Counted from the stretch's first letter, positions 1 to 9,094 are shown. The stretch is DNA of 64,000 nucleotides from an uncultured Oceanobacter sp. (GCA_913061185.1 CAJXTI010000006.1:42741-106740), one strand, 5' to 3'. Made by a program: numbers and translations. The notes: generated from the letters alone by a model not told the origin.

Positions 1-1
1 G

Positions 2-175
2 ACCGTGATTACCGCGATTTTTATCCCGTTGGGTTTTCTGGCCGGGCTGTACGGTATGAACTTCGAATACATTCCCGAACTGAAACTCCACAACGGCTAC
101 TTTATCTTGCTGGGGGCCATGGCTACATTAGCCGTTGGGTTGCTGGCCTGGTTCCGCAAGCTGCGCTGGTTATAA
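2..175 (+). CDS. CorA-family metal ion transporter, 3' end only
   Basis: The gene enters the window already open; 57 codons and a TAA stop are visible in frame 2. The translation contains the YGMN signature followed by F-E-Y-I-P-E-L, then a second hydrophobic stretch and the basic end RKLRWL. This is the classic C-terminal end of CorA/ZntB inner-membrane channels: transmembrane helix 1, the periplasmic GMN loop that selects hydrated divalent cations, transmembrane helix 2 and a short positively charged cytoplasmic tail. CorA family members carry Mg2+ (also Co2+ or Ni2+), while ZntB members carry Zn2+. The cytoplasmic funnel lies outside the window, so the ion cannot be decided. Confidence 0.85.
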   Translation, partial: TVITAIFIPLGFLAGLYGMNFEYIPELKLHNGYFILLGAMATLAVGLLAWFRKLRWL

Positions 176-296
176 GCGCAGCTGGCATCTCGGCTGTAAA
201 CCAGGAAAGCGATCCCCAAGGCACTTGACCTGTTACCTGAGTGCCCGTTCCATAACACCAAACTCGCTCTGGCTCCCCCCTAATAGCACATCATCC

Positions 297-851
297 CTAA
301 CGGCGGGAGCCGAGCGTCCCAGCGGCAAATTGCTCCAGCGTTTTCATCGGGATATGGTCGCTGGTGTGGCGGCCGTACCAGGCGAGCTGGATTTCTCCTT
401 GCTCCGAAATCAGGAAATCGGCAGGCACCAGTTTGATATGAGGATTCTTCGTATCGCCAGTGCCACCTTTCAGCAAGCCACTGACGATACGGGGCAAGCG
501 TAACAGTATGGCTTTGACGATGGCCATGGCAGATTGCTCGATACCATAACGTTCGTACAGTTGCAGATCGGGGTCGCTCAACAAAATAAAGGGACGCGGA
601 TGACGAGCAACAAAATGTCTGACTTCTTCTGCGGTTGAGCTGAATACGGCGATAACTTCAACGTTGGCGGCTTGCAAGGTTTTGTATTGGTTGGTGAGTT
701 CATAAAGGCGCAGGTTGCAGAAAGGGCAGGCGGCATCACGAAAAAAGGCCAGCAGAATCTTTTTCCCGGCGTAATGGCTCAGACGAATGGGATTGCCGTA
801 AATATCTTTAGAAGAAAAATCAATGGGAGAACATGGGGCAGTGAGTTTCAT
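297..851 (-). CDS. Redoxin (AhpC/TSA thioredoxin-fold) protein
   Basis: A 184-residue protein with a thioredoxin-like fold of the AhpC/TSA/redoxin group. Residues near 35-50 read FFRDAACPFCNLRLYEL, which places a CPFC pair at the start of the active-site helix, where peroxiredoxin-like proteins and thioredoxins keep their reactive cysteine. Further on come the usual VIAVFSS strand and a FLISEQGEIQ segment. There is no signal peptide, so it is cytoplasmic. The likely role is thiol-dependent peroxide or disulfide reduction; the exact substrate is unknown. The start ATG follows an AGGGA box by about 9 bases. It stands alone between the CorA end and an AraC regulator. Confidence 0.75.
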   Translation of the reverse strand: MKLTAPCSPIDFSSKDIYGNPIRLSHYAGKKILLAFFRDAACPFCNLRLYELTNQYKTLQAANVEVIAVFSSTAEEVRHFVARHPRPFILLSDPDLQLYERYGIEQSAMAIVKAILLRLPRIVSGLLKGGTGDTKNPHIKLVPADFLISEQGEIQLAWYGRHTSDHIPMKTLEQFAAGTLGSRR

Positions 852-961
852 GATGCAAGTCCCTGTCTGAATTGAGCGGGTGATGTAATGATTATCCCAG
901 CCAAGTGTGGTTAGGCAGCGGATGATGTTATTCAGGTCGTACTGTCGAGATGGTAATCCCG

Positions 962-1918
962 TTACGAGTTTGTACCATGAATACCATCCCTTTGTTCCCG
1001 GAATGCGGTTGGCGACAGGCCAACCCGGCGGCGAAAAAAGCGCGAAAAATAGGCCGGGTCATTAAACCCCAGATCATAGGCGATCAGTGAAACCGGCACT
1101 GAGGAATAAATCAGCATACGCTGGGCTTCCAGTATCAGGCGGTCGTAGAGCAGGTCGGTGATGTTCTTGTCGGCCACCTGCTTGCAAGTACGGCTCAGGC
1201 TGGCCGGGGTGGTGCACAGTTCCTGCGCATAAAACTCGACCGCCTGGTGTTGGCGATAGTGCCCTTCGATCAGGGTGTTCAGGCGGCGGAAGCGTTCGCT
1301 GTGAATATCTTCCGGGCCGGTTTCCGGACGCTCTTCGACCAGACGCCCCAGCTTGATCAGTAAACCGAATAGTAGCCAGGCAAACATGGCTTTTTTGCCA
1401 ATGGCATTACCCTGATACTCATCCGTCAATTGCAGGGCCGTCTGGTCGATAAAGGCCAGATCCTTCGGGTGGTGGGTCAGGTTGATAATACGGGCGGTTT
1501 GCAGTAATTCCTGTTCGAACGGAAACTGGCGGGCAAACTGGTCGTCCTGAATCAGCAGGCGGGAGACGGTAATCACGCAGCCTTCGGTGGCTTCGCGTTC
1601 AAATTCGAAACCATGCACCACCCCGGCAGGTACCGAGATAATCACCGGCGCACTGTGGTTTTCTTCCTGGCCATCAATAAATATCCGCACTGAACCGGTG
1701 TGGACAAAGACCAGTTGGAACATATTCGGATGGGTATGAATATTGATGGCCCAGTCGAACAGTCTGGCCCGGCTGGGAATATCCTCAATGTGGACAAACT
1801 CCGGGTCACTGGCGGACGGCGCCTCGCTGTACAGGGTGTAGCGGGAAATTCGCTGATACGTACCGGATGGTGATTTGGCGTTGCCATCGGTTGCTCTACT
1901 GGATTGCGCTGAATTCAT
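962..1918 (-). CDS. AraC-family regulator with cupin sensor domain
   Basis: 318 residues. The N-terminal part (about 40-150) is a cupin-type effector domain with an H-T-H-P-N segment and a VPAGVVHGFEFE strand. The C-terminal 90 residues hold the two AraC helix-turn-helix motifs. The second is the conserved IAYDLGFNDPAYFSRFFRR block followed by GLSPTAFR. The build (cupin plus C-terminal HTH) matches regulators such as PobR and HpaA, which sense 4-hydroxybenzoate or hydroxyphenylacetate. A link to the protocatechuate genes 2 kb away is plausible but is only inference. The next gene on the same strand is an aldo/keto reductase, 99 bases upstream of its start, and may be a target or simply a neighbour. 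Confidence 0.85.
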   Translation of the reverse strand: MNSAQSSRATDGNAKSPSGTYQRISRYTLYSEAPSASDPEFVHIEDIPSRARLFDWAINIHTHPNMFQLVFVHTGSVRIFIDGQEENHSAPVIISVPAGVVHGFEFEREATEGCVITVSRLLIQDDQFARQFPFEQELLQTARIINLTHHPKDLAFIDQTALQLTDEYQGNAIGKKAMFAWLLFGLLIKLGRLVEERPETGPEDIHSERFRRLNTLIEGHYRQHQAVEFYAQELCTTPASLSRTCKQVADKNITDLLYDRLILEAQRMLIYSSVPVSLIAYDLGFNDPAYFSRFFRRRVGLSPTAFREQRDGIHGTNS

Positions 1919-2017
1919 AAGATGTTTTTATTGTTGTTTTTGTAAGCCATGGCTTTGCGACAGTATTTGCCGAAAGCCATGGATGTTATTGGCAGGCGTC
2001 GTCGGCTACGACAACAA

Positions 2018-3013
2018 TCAGCTGCTGAATTCTTCGGTATCAATTTCAACCTGCTGGGCCGGGCTGTAGCGGCTGCCGGTGACGGTGGTCTGATTGATCA
2101 GCAGGTTCAGCTGGCGGATGATGTCGGCAGACAGGGTAATGTCTTGGGTTTGCAGGTTTTCTTGCATGTGGGCCACTGAGCGTGTCCCGGGAATGGGGAC
2201 GATATGGTCGCCTTGAGCGCAAACCCAGGCCAGTGCCAATTGCGCAGGCGTACAACCAACCGTGGTGGCAATCTGGTGGTACTGTTCCAGCAGCTTGAGG
2301 TTGGCAGCAAAGTTCTCTGGATAAAAGCGCGGCATATTACGGCGAATATCCTTCGGCTCCAGTGAGTCCACGTCCTGCAGGCCATTGGCGAGGAAGCCAC
2401 GCGCTACTGGAGAGAAGGCAACAAAGGCGGTACCCAACTCTTTAGTGGCTTGCAATACGGCGATTTCGGCGTTACGGCTCCACAGCGAGTATTCGGTTTG
2501 TAACGCTGCAATCGGGTGTACCGCATGGGCCTTGCGCAGGGTGTCGGCGGAGACTTCAGACAGGCCGATCGCACCAATTTTGCCTTCTTTTACCATCTCG
2601 GCCAGTGCCCCAACCGATGCTTCGATCGCTGTGTTCGGATCAAGACGGTGCAGGTAATAGAGGTCGATGTGTTCAACCTGCAAGCGCCGCAGACTGTTTT
2701 CGACCTGTTTGCGCAAGGTGGCTGGAGCGCCATTGATTTCCTTGACGCCGCTTTGCTCGCCGATCTGCATGCCGCCTTTGGATGCCAGAAAAATATCGTT
2801 GCGCAGCGTTTTCAGGGCCTTGCCCAGCAGCAGTTCGTTCTTGCCACCACCATACAAGGTGGCGGTATCAAAATGGCGATAGCCCATATCAAACGCGGCG
2901 TGTAATGCCTTGATGGCTTCGTCTTCCGGGAGCGGAACACCATAGGCATGGGACAGGTTCATACAACCCAGACCGATACCGGGGTTGTTAAATTCAGTCT
3001 TCAGCGTGGTCAT
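2018..3013 (-). CDS. Aldo/keto reductase
   Basis: A 331-residue cytoplasmic NADPH-dependent oxidoreductase of the AKR superfamily, usual length. The catalytic tetrad can be traced in order: Asp and Tyr in GYRHFDTATLYGGGKNE (residues about 46-62), Lys in FLASKGG (about 80), and His in YYLHRLDP (about 121). The cofactor-binding C-terminal region carries IPGTRSVAHMQENL, the usual phosphate-gripping segment. It reduces aldehydes or ketones to alcohols; the physiological substrate is not evident. The ATG is preceded by GAGGTG at good spacing. A hairpin just upstream separates it from ligC, so it is probably transcribed on its own, with its promoter in 3014-3200. Confidence 0.88.
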   Translation of the reverse strand: MTTLKTEFNNPGIGLGCMNLSHAYGVPLPEDEAIKALHAAFDMGYRHFDTATLYGGGKNELLLGKALKTLRNDIFLASKGGMQIGEQSGVKEINGAPATLRKQVENSLRRLQVEHIDLYYLHRLDPNTAIEASVGALAEMVKEGKIGAIGLSEVSADTLRKAHAVHPIAALQTEYSLWSRNAEIAVLQATKELGTAFVAFSPVARGFLANGLQDVDSLEPKDIRRNMPRFYPENFAANLKLLEQYHQIATTVGCTPAQLALAWVCAQGDHIVPIPGTRSVAHMQENLQTQDITLSADIIRQLNLLINQTTVTGSRYSPAQQVEIDTEEFSS

Positions 3014-3035
3014 AAAAACACCTCATGTCAGAAAC

Positions 3036-3060
3036 GGAAAAACCGGCGGAGCCGGTTTTG
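3036..3060 (-). terminator. Hairpin terminator downstream of ligC
   Basis: A perfect 9-bp stem, AAAACCGGC (3039-3047) with GCCGGTTTT (3051-3059) and a 3-base loop. Read on the minus strand it ends in a T run, so it fits a rho-independent terminator for the minus-strand ligC transcript. It sits just upstream of the aldo/keto reductase start. Confidence 0.6.
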
Positions 3061-3106
3061 GGAAGCGAGTTGGCGCGTGATTCGGAGTTGCAGCGTCGGA
3101 TGCTTG

Positions 3107-3180
3107 ACTCGTTCCCACGCTTCGGCGTGGGAACGGATGCCACCCATGGCTACCATGCCGGAGCGTGGGAGCCAGCAGTA
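3107..3180. repeat. REP-like palindromic element
   Basis: GTTCCCACGC (3111-3120), a TTCG tetraloop, and GCGTGGGAAC (3125-3134) form a 10-bp perfect hairpin. About 30 bases later a second partial copy reads GGAGCGTGGGAGC. Intergenic palindromes with this CGTGGGAAC core are known as REP-type repeats in several gammaproteobacterial genomes. Only this one site was noticed in the window, so the assignment rests on general knowledge of such elements. Confidence 0.5.
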
Positions 3181-3216
3181 GAGCAGCAGATCACCGCAGG
3201 ATTCCGTTACAACGGA

Positions 3217-4167
3217 TTATTCGGCTTCCAGCAACTGTTCCAGCTTATCCAGAGTTTCCATTGCGGGCAGAACCTGGGCAACAGAAGAGTTAGGCTCACG
3301 GCCTTCTTTGACGGCGGCGATGAATTCACGATCCTGCAGTTCAATACCGTTGTTGGATACGGTAACGCCTGACAGGTCGATCGGGTTTTCGTAGCCATCT
3401 ACCAGGTCATCGTAACGGGCGATGTAGGTGCCCTGGTCACAGATGTAGCGGAAGAAAGTACCGAATGGGCCTTCGTTGTTAAACGACAGCGACAGGGTAC
3501 AGATTGCACCGCTGGGTACTTTCAGGCCAATGCTCATGTCCATGGCAATGCCCAGATCTGGATGAATCGGACCTTGTAGCGCCTGAACCTTGCTGCAAGT
3601 TTCACCGGTCTGATACTGGAACAGGTCAACGGTGTGACAGGCGTGGTGCCACAGCAAGTGGTCGGTCCAGGAACGTGCCTGACCCTTGGCATTGGTGTTG
3701 GTACGACGGAAGAAGTAGGTTTGTACATCCATCTGTTGAACGTTCAGCTCACCGGCCTGGATCTTGTTGTGAATCCACTGGTGAGACGGGTTAAAACGAC
3801 GGGTCTGGCCAGACATGGCGACCAGGCCGGTACGCTGCTGCACTTCAACCAGCTTGCGAGAGTCTTCGATGTTATCGGCCATCGGAATTTCAACCATCAC
3901 ATGCTTGCCGGCTTCCAGACACTGGATCGCCTGGGAGGCATGCATGCTGGTCGGTGTTGCCAGCAGTACGCCGTCAACGTCGTCACGGGCCAGGGCTTCA
4001 GCCAGGTCGGTACAGTAGTGTGGAATGCCACGTTCTTCTGCTACCTGTTTGATGACGTCGGGACGGGTACCGACAACGGATACCACTTCAGCGCCTTCAA
4101 TGTTGGCGACCGCGTCCAGGTGTTTCTGGCCAAAGGCGCCGGCGGCACCTGCAACACATAATCTCAT
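3217..4167 (-). CDS. ligC: 4-carboxy-2-hydroxymuconate-6-semialdehyde dehydrogenase (LigC/PmdC)
   Basis: A 316-residue Gfo/Idh/MocA-type oxidoreductase. It begins with a dinucleotide-binding fold (VAGAAGAFGQKHLDAV). The substrate half contains W-T-D-H-L-L-W-H-H-A-C-H-T-V-D-L-F, the histidine-rich helix typical of LigC/PmdC. In the protocatechuate 4,5-cleavage pathway it oxidises the hemiacetal of the LigAB product with NADP+ to 2-pyrone-4,6-dicarboxylate, the LigI substrate. Every other step of that pathway is encoded 2-7 kb away on the opposite strand, which makes the assignment firm. AGGAG precedes the ATG. The long upstream region carries two matched palindromes that look like operators. 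Confidence 0.93.
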   Translation of the reverse strand: MRLCVAGAAGAFGQKHLDAVANIEGAEVVSVVGTRPDVIKQVAEERGIPHYCTDLAEALARDDVDGVLLATPTSMHASQAIQCLEAGKHVMVEIPMADNIEDSRKLVEVQQRTGLVAMSGQTRRFNPSHQWIHNKIQAGELNVQQMDVQTYFFRRTNTNAKGQARSWTDHLLWHHACHTVDLFQYQTGETCSKVQALQGPIHPDLGIAMDMSIGLKVPSGAICTLSLSFNNEGPFGTFFRYICDQGTYIARYDDLVDGYENPIDLSGVTVSNNGIELQDREFIAAVKEGREPNSSVAQVLPAMETLDKLEQLLEAE

Positions 4168-4759
4168 TCTTGTTCTCCTGATCTGTGTGTCTGTAGCACC
4201 GGGGATGCCGGTTATTTACTGGGTTTGCAAGGAATATTGCAGCAACAGGCTGGCGGAATGTTCAGCGTGAACGCTGAATGATGGGAGTTCAGCGCTGAAA
4301 GTTCGCAAGCGTACTGAAGATTGACATCGAACGGTCTGAAAAAACGCCCGCTGCCAATATTGCCCGGTGTGATCCTGAAGGACCATACCTGAGCAACACG
4401 GGACAACGGGCAACAACACAAAACTCAAAACGACCAAGTTCGAGAACTCCAATCTAACATTGGCCCCGGAATCAGGGTAATTGATAAACCGGATTAGCTA
4501 TTCAATTTTGATAATGCATTGTTCTGGTGCGGCAAAAAAAAGAGTGTCTCGACAGACTCGTGTCATTGTTTGCCGGGGCAATAAAAACCGTTAAAAAGTA
4601 CCAGCTTGTGGGCCTGTAGCCGCCTTGTTTTTTACTGCTGGCCTGAATTGATGCAGGCACGGTCGGTTGCCGTTACCCTATTTTCAAGCTGGTTCTGGCC
4701 TGATTAGCTATCAGGTATTGGTTTTCTACAACGATCCTGTTTGATCACTCACAGATCAC
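4168..4759 (-). promoter_or_regulatory. 592-bp control region upstream of ligC with twin palindromes
   Basis: No gene is visible here. Two dyads share the half-sites TTCAGCG and CGCTGAA: 4261-4278 (8-2-8 inverted repeat) and 4288-4299 (perfect 12-bp palindrome). Their centres are 24 bp apart, a little over two helical turns. They lie about 95-130 bases upstream of the ligC start, on the proper side for a promoter or operator. The rest is AT-richer, including a run of A near 4535. The dyads are even-length, so they do not fit the classic LysR T-N11-A box; the binding protein is unknown. A single half-site TTCAGCG also occurs just upstream of ligA (about 10131). Confidence 0.5.
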
Positions 4760-5995
4760 TCACAGATCACGGCAGGCGGCGGCCTGCTCGCGCAATATAT
4801 CCAGAAACTGCATCTGGCTGGGGGTTGCCTGCCAGTTCTGGCGTAAGGTGATGCCGATAGCGCGACGGGTATGTTCAAGGGTGACGGGTAATACGGATAA
4901 CAGCCCGGTATTCAGTTCATGTTCTATCTGATGAGTTGAAATCAGGGTCAGGCGGTCGCTGCCGCGTAACAGTTCCCTAATCAGGATTTGAGAACTGGTT
5001 TCGACCAGTCGTTGTGGCGGCTTGATGTCATGTTGTTCAAACAGTGCCTCAAATGCCTTGCGGGTTGGAGTGCCTTCGCGCGGCACAACCCAGGGGTAGC
5101 GGGGCAGATCGTTCAGGGTCGGCAGCGCGACATCACCGCTGGCGGTGATGAGTAGTGGGTGTGCTGGGCGGCAAATAATCGCCAGCGGCGGGGACAGCAG
5201 CTCTTCCTGCAGCACGTCGTCGACTGGTGGCGGGAAGCGCAGGGCACCAATGAGAAAATCGAGATCGCCGTGGCGCAGGTGGTGCAGCAGATCGTCGTAG
5301 GGCGCATCGACGACCTGGATATCGATATCCGGGTGCCTTTCACTAAACCGAATAATGGCCTCCGGCAGGATTGAGGTGCGCGCCAGCGGCATGCTGCCCA
5401 GTACGATTTTGCCCACTTCACGAAATTGCAAGGCGCTGACTTCAGAGTAGCCCTGATACAACTCCGAAAAGGCCAGCTTGGTCGCACGAGCCAGTGCCTG
5501 AGCGGCTTTGGTGGCACTGATGCCGGTGCTGGTCTTCTCGAACAGCGGCACTTGTAACAGGTGCTCCAGCTCGCGGGCGGCCCGATGCAGGGAGGACTGG
5601 GAGACACCGACCGCACGGCTGGCGATGCTGAAATTTTCTGCTTCGGTAACGGCCACCAGTGCCTTGAGTTGGGTCGTGGTCAGCAGTGAGACCATCTGTT
5701 GTGCCGACTGGGTGCGACTGCTGCCGGAGCGCAAGGCTTCCCTGGTGCCTTGTAACAGGCAGGAAATACAGCGTTCGACACGGTTATACCAGACGTCTCC
5801 CGAGGCCGTGGGGTACATGCCTTCGGCACGGCGTTCGAATAGCTCGGTTTGTAACATGTCTTCCAGTCGCGCCAGTGCCTGGGTGATCGCAGGCTGTGAC
5901 AAAAAAACCCTCGGAGCGGCCTTGCTTATGCTTTTTTGTTCGGCAACCTCAAGAAAGACGCGCAGGTGTCGCAGGTTGGGTATGACAAAATCCAT
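4760..5995 (-). CDS. LysR-family regulator with two tandem HTH domains
   Basis: 411 residues against about 300 for ordinary LysR proteins. The extra length is a second winged HTH. Unit 1 covers about residues 5-70 (NLRHLRVFLEVAEQKSISKA, LSQPAITQALARLE, ELFERR). Unit 2 covers about 103-165 (TTTQLKALVAVTEAENFSIA, VSQSSLHRAARELE, PLFEK). The periplasmic-binding-like effector domain follows from about 190. It is divergent from ligJ and next to ligC, so it is the likely regulator of protocatechuate catabolism (LigR/PmdR role, by position). GGAG sits 6 bases before ATG 5995; a GTG at 5998 is the alternative start. Confidence 0.85.
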   Translation of the reverse strand: MDFVIPNLRHLRVFLEVAEQKSISKAAPRVFLSQPAITQALARLEDMLQTELFERRAEGMYPTASGDVWYNRVERCISCLLQGTREALRSGSSRTQSAQQMVSLLTTTQLKALVAVTEAENFSIASRAVGVSQSSLHRAARELEHLLQVPLFEKTSTGISATKAAQALARATKLAFSELYQGYSEVSALQFREVGKIVLGSMPLARTSILPEAIIRFSERHPDIDIQVVDAPYDDLLHHLRHGDLDFLIGALRFPPPVDDVLQEELLSPPLAIICRPAHPLLITASGDVALPTLNDLPRYPWVVPREGTPTRKAFEALFEQHDIKPPQRLVETSSQILIRELLRGSDRLTLISTHQIEHELNTGLLSVLPVTLEHTRRAIGITLRQNWQATPSQMQFLDILREQAAACRDL

Positions 5996-6283
5996 CACTT
6001 GCTCCAGAGCTTCGAATAAACAGGTCTATATCAAAATCCAATATTGTAGCAGTGAAATTGAAATAGCCAGCCCGGCATGTCAGTTCCTACCATGGGAGGC
6101 AACATCCAGGCAGCTGTAAGCTTTGCCGTCAGCCGTTTGGAAGTACCGCTTGTCGAGCACCTGTCTGCCACTTCTCTTCCGGACGGCAGGTTTCGGCATC
6201 CGACAGACGCTGCGGTTCGCTGTTTGCCTGCTCTGCGGGAACAGGCCCTGCAAACAACACCATCAACGAGCGAGAGAAGAATA
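5996..6283. promoter_or_regulatory. Divergent promoter region, lysR / ligJ
   Basis: 288 bases between the start of the LysR gene (minus) and ligJ (plus). An open frame runs through from 6077 but has no coding look and no ribosome site. The real ligJ start follows GAGAGAAG at 6272-6280. The left part, near 6028-6060, is AT-rich and holds the short palindrome CAATATTG, the best place for the overlapping promoters. No unambiguous LysR box was found by eye. Confidence 0.45.
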
Positions 6284-7297
6284 ATGATCATCGATTGCCA
6301 TGGGCACTACACCACGACACCTCCAGGCGTAGGCGAATATCGCGACCAGCAAAAAGCTGCCGTCGCCGCCGATCCGCTGTTCAAGGGTGAAAAAGGCACG
6401 ATTAATATCACGGATGACGAGATTCGCGAGTCCATCGTCAATAACCAGCTGAAGCTTCAGCAGCAACGCGGCACGGATCTGACCATCTTCTCTCCTCGCG
6501 CCAGCTGGATGGGACATCACATTGGTAACGAGTACACCAGCCAGTTCTGGACGGAACATCAGAACGACATTATTCGTCGCGTCTGCGATCTGTTCCCTGA
6601 AAACTTTGTCCCGGTCGCCCAGCTGCCACAGTCTCCGGGTGTTGATCCGGCCAAATCCGTGCCCGAGATCATTCGTACCGTTGAAGAAATGGGCTTTATC
6701 GGTATCAACCTGAACCCGGATCCCAGTGGCGGTCACTGGAATGGTTCATCGCTGGCAGATCGCTCGTTTTACCCGATTTACGAAAAAATGGTTGAGTACG
6801 ATATTCCGGCCATGGTGCACGTATCGGCATCCTGTAACGATTGTTTCCACACCACCGGCTCCCATTACCTGGGTGCTGACACGACCGGCTTCCAGCAGTT
6901 GATGATGTCGGACGTGTTCAAGGACTTCCCGGAACTGAAAGTTATCATTCCACACGGCGGCGGCGCAGTGCCTTACCACTGGGGACGTTTCCGTGGCCTG
7001 GCGCTCGACAACGGTTTTGAGTTGGAAGAACGGGTACTGAACAATGTGTATTTCGACACCTGCGTATATCACCAGCGTGGTATCGATCTGTTGCTTGATA
7101 TTGTACCGACCAAAAATATTCTGTTTGCCTCTGAAATGATTGGCGCGGTGCGCGGTATTGACCCTGACACTGGCCACTACTTCGACGATACCAAACGCTA
7201 CATCGACGGTAACACCGCGTTGTCTGCTGAACAGAAAGCGGAAATCTTTGAAGGTAATACCCGTCGCGTCTTTAGTCGCCTGGCTCTGCCCCAATAA
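6284..7297 (+). CDS. ligJ: 4-oxalomesaconate hydratase (LigJ)
   Basis: 337 residues, amidohydrolase-2 superfamily, close to the usual LigJ length. The start MIIDCHGHY supplies the metal-binding H-x-H. Later motifs include MVHVSASCNDC, IPHGGGAVPYHWGR with its metal-ligand His, and FASEMIGA near the end. LigJ adds water to the enol form of 4-oxalomesaconate to give 4-carboxy-4-hydroxy-2-oxoadipate. It is first in a plus-strand operon ligJ-ligK-ligU-ligI-ligA-ligB. An upstream in-frame start at 6077 would add 69 residues of no family resemblance; ATG 6284 has a GAGAGAAG ribosome site and gives the canonical N-terminus. Confidence 0.93.
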   Translation: MIIDCHGHYTTTPPGVGEYRDQQKAAVAADPLFKGEKGTINITDDEIRESIVNNQLKLQQQRGTDLTIFSPRASWMGHHIGNEYTSQFWTEHQNDIIRRVCDLFPENFVPVAQLPQSPGVDPAKSVPEIIRTVEEMGFIGINLNPDPSGGHWNGSSLADRSFYPIYEKMVEYDIPAMVHVSASCNDCFHTTGSHYLGADTTGFQQLMMSDVFKDFPELKVIIPHGGGAVPYHWGRFRGLALDNGFELEERVLNNVYFDTCVYHQRGIDLLLDIVPTKNILFASEMIGAVRGIDPDTGHYFDDTKRYIDGNTALSAEQKAEIFEGNTRRVFSRLALPQ

Positions 7298-7332
7298 ACC
7301 GGCCTGTGTGATTAAACTGAGGAATCAGAATT

Positions 7333-8010
7333 ATGAAAGAAACCGTCGTAGTACAACATATCGAACGAGCCGACCAGACCGTAATTGATGGTTTGGCAGA
7401 ATGTGGCGTCGCCACTATCCACGAGGCCCAGGGTCGCGTTGGCTTGCTGGCGTATTACATGCGCCCGATCCAGCAAGACAAGAGCGTTGCCGGTTCCGCC
7501 ATCACGATCTCTGGTGCTGCCGGTGATAACTGGATGATGCACGTGGCGATTGAGCAGTGCCAAGCCGGTGACATCATGGTGTTTGCCCCGACCTCACCGT
7601 CCAATCACGGTTTTTTTGGTGATCTGCTGGCAACCTCTGCCCAGTCCCGTGGTGTGGTTGGGTTGATCATTGATGGCGGAGTGCGGGATACCCGTGACCT
7701 GCGACAGATGAATTTTCCGGTCTGGTCAAAAGCGGTCTTCTCTGAAGGCACCATCAAGGAAACCGTTGGCTCCGTCAACATCCCGCTGGTGTGCGCTGAC
7801 GAACTGGTTTATCCCGGTGATGTGATGGTGGCAGATGATGATGGCGTGGTGGTGGTGCGTCGTGAAAAAGCCGCTGAAGTACTGGAAAAAGCCCGTGCCC
7901 GTATGGCGCTGGAAGAATCCAAACGTGTGCGTATGGCCAACGGTGAACTGGGCCTGGATATTTATGACATGCGTCCCCGTCTGAAAGAAAAAGGCCTCAA
8001 ATATGTCTGA
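7333..8010 (+). CDS. ligK: 4-carboxy-4-hydroxy-2-oxoadipate aldolase (LigK)
   Basis: 225 residues of the RraA-like class II aldolase family. Recognisable blocks are [18 protein letters not shown] at the N-terminus, [17 protein letters not shown], and [14 protein letters not shown], where the Arg and Asp of the RraA-type active site lie. With a divalent metal it splits 4-carboxy-4-hydroxy-2-oxoadipate into pyruvate and oxaloacetate, the last step of the pathway. Members often also decarboxylate oxaloacetate. It lies 35 bases after ligJ, and its end overlaps the start of ligU by 8 bases, which suggests translational coupling. Confidence 0.93.
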   Translation: MKETVVVQHIERADQTVIDGLAECGVATIHEAQGRVGLLAYYMRPIQQDKSVAGSAITISGAAGDNWMMHVAIEQCQAGDIMVFAPTSPSNHGFFGDLLATSAQSRGVVGLIIDGGVRDTRDLRQMNFPVWSKAVFSEGTIKETVGSVNIPLVCADELVYPGDVMVADDDGVVVVRREKAAEVLEKARARMALEESKRVRMANGELGLDIYDMRPRLKEKGLKYV

Positions 8011-9094
8011 TGCTCGCACCTTCGACCCGATTGAAGGTGTGCGCTGCATGTGGATGCGAGGTGGCACCTCAAAAGGGGGCTACTTCCTAGCGCAGGATCT
8101 TCCGGCTGACACGGCCGTGAGAGATGCGTTTCTGTTGCGGGTCATGGGTTCCCCTGACCCGCGCCAGATCGATGGTTTGGGCGCTGCCGACCCGCTGACG
8201 GCCAAGGTCGCCGTCGTCAAACGTTCCGAGCGTGACGATGCCGATGTGGACTACCTGTTTCTGCAGGTCTTTGTTGATCAGGCTATCGTGACGGATGCGC
8301 AGAACTGCGGCAACATCCTCGCCGGTGTTGGCCCGTTTGCGCTTGAACGTGGTCTGATTGACGTGACCGGCGAGAGCACTGACGTTCGTATCTTTATGGA
8401 AAATACCGGCCAAATCGCCACCGCCAATGTACCCACGCCAAACGGCAAGGTCAGTTATGTCGGCACGGCGCGTATCGATGGTGTGCCCGGTTTTGCTTCG
8501 GCCATCCCGGTTACCTTTGCCGATACGGCAGGTTCCAGTTGCGGCGCTTTGTTGCCAACCGGTAATACCGTTGATGTGATCGACGGCATCGACGTTACCC
8601 TGATTGATAACGGCATGCCGGTCGTGGTGATGAGTGCGGCGGCTATGGGTATTACCGGCGCAGAAAGCCGAGAGGAACTGGAAGCCAACGACGCCTTGCG
8701 GGCGAAGCTGGAGTCCATTCGTCTGCAGGCCGGGCCATTAATGAATCTGGGTGACGTGAAAGACAAATCCGTTCCCAAGATGACCATGGTCAGTGCTGCC
8801 AGCAATGGCGGTGCCTTGTCGACGCGTACTTTTATACCCCATCGCTGTCACGCTTCGATTGGTGTGCTGGGCGCAGTCAGTGTGGCTACGGCCGCGGTGT
8901 TGCCAGGCTCACCGGCTGCTGCGGTTGCCAATGTACCGGATGGACAGCAGAAAATTCTGGCGGTTGAACATCCGATCGGCGAAATGACCGTGATTCTGAA
9001 TATGGATGACAGCGGTAACGTCGGTTCTGCGGCGTTACTGCGTACTGCACGCAAGCTGTTTGACGGTGATGTGTTCGCGCATCCCAACGATTAA
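8003..9094 (+). CDS. ligU: 4-oxalomesaconate tautomerase (LigU/GalD, PrpF family)
   Basis: 363 residues with the PrpF fold (two diaminopimelate-epimerase-like halves). The N-terminal [14 protein letters not shown] block is diagnostic of PrpF/GalD/LigU. The second half has [20 protein letters not shown] and the [19 protein letters not shown] segment. It interconverts keto and enol forms of 4-oxalomesaconate, or moves the double bond, supplying the form LigJ hydrates. The start overlaps ligK by 8 bases. An alternative PrpF role in methylcitrate metabolism is very unlikely given the neighbours. The gap to ligI (120 bases) holds a small CAGCGG/CCGCTG hairpin around 9130-9152. Confidence 0.9.
   Translation: MSDARTFDPIEGVRCMWMRGGTSKGGYFLAQDLPADTAVRDAFLLRVMGSPDPRQIDGLGAADPLTAKVAVVKRSERDDADVDYLFLQVFVDQAIVTDAQNCGNILAGVGPFALERGLIDVTGESTDVRIFMENTGQIATANVPTPNGKVSYVGTARIDGVPGFASAIPVTFADTAGSSCGALLPTGNTVDVIDGIDVTLIDNGMPVVVMSAAAMGITGAESREELEANDALRAKLESIRLQAGPLMNLGDVKDKSVPKMTMVSAASNGGALSTRTFIPHRCHASIGVLGAVSVATAAVLPGSPAAAVANVPDGQQKILAVEHPIGEMTVILNMDDSGNVGSAALLRTARKLFDGDVFAHPND

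Noticed and set aside
6077..6283. N-terminal extension of LigJ
   Set aside because: 69 extra residues with no family similarity; a good ribosome site precedes ATG 6284.
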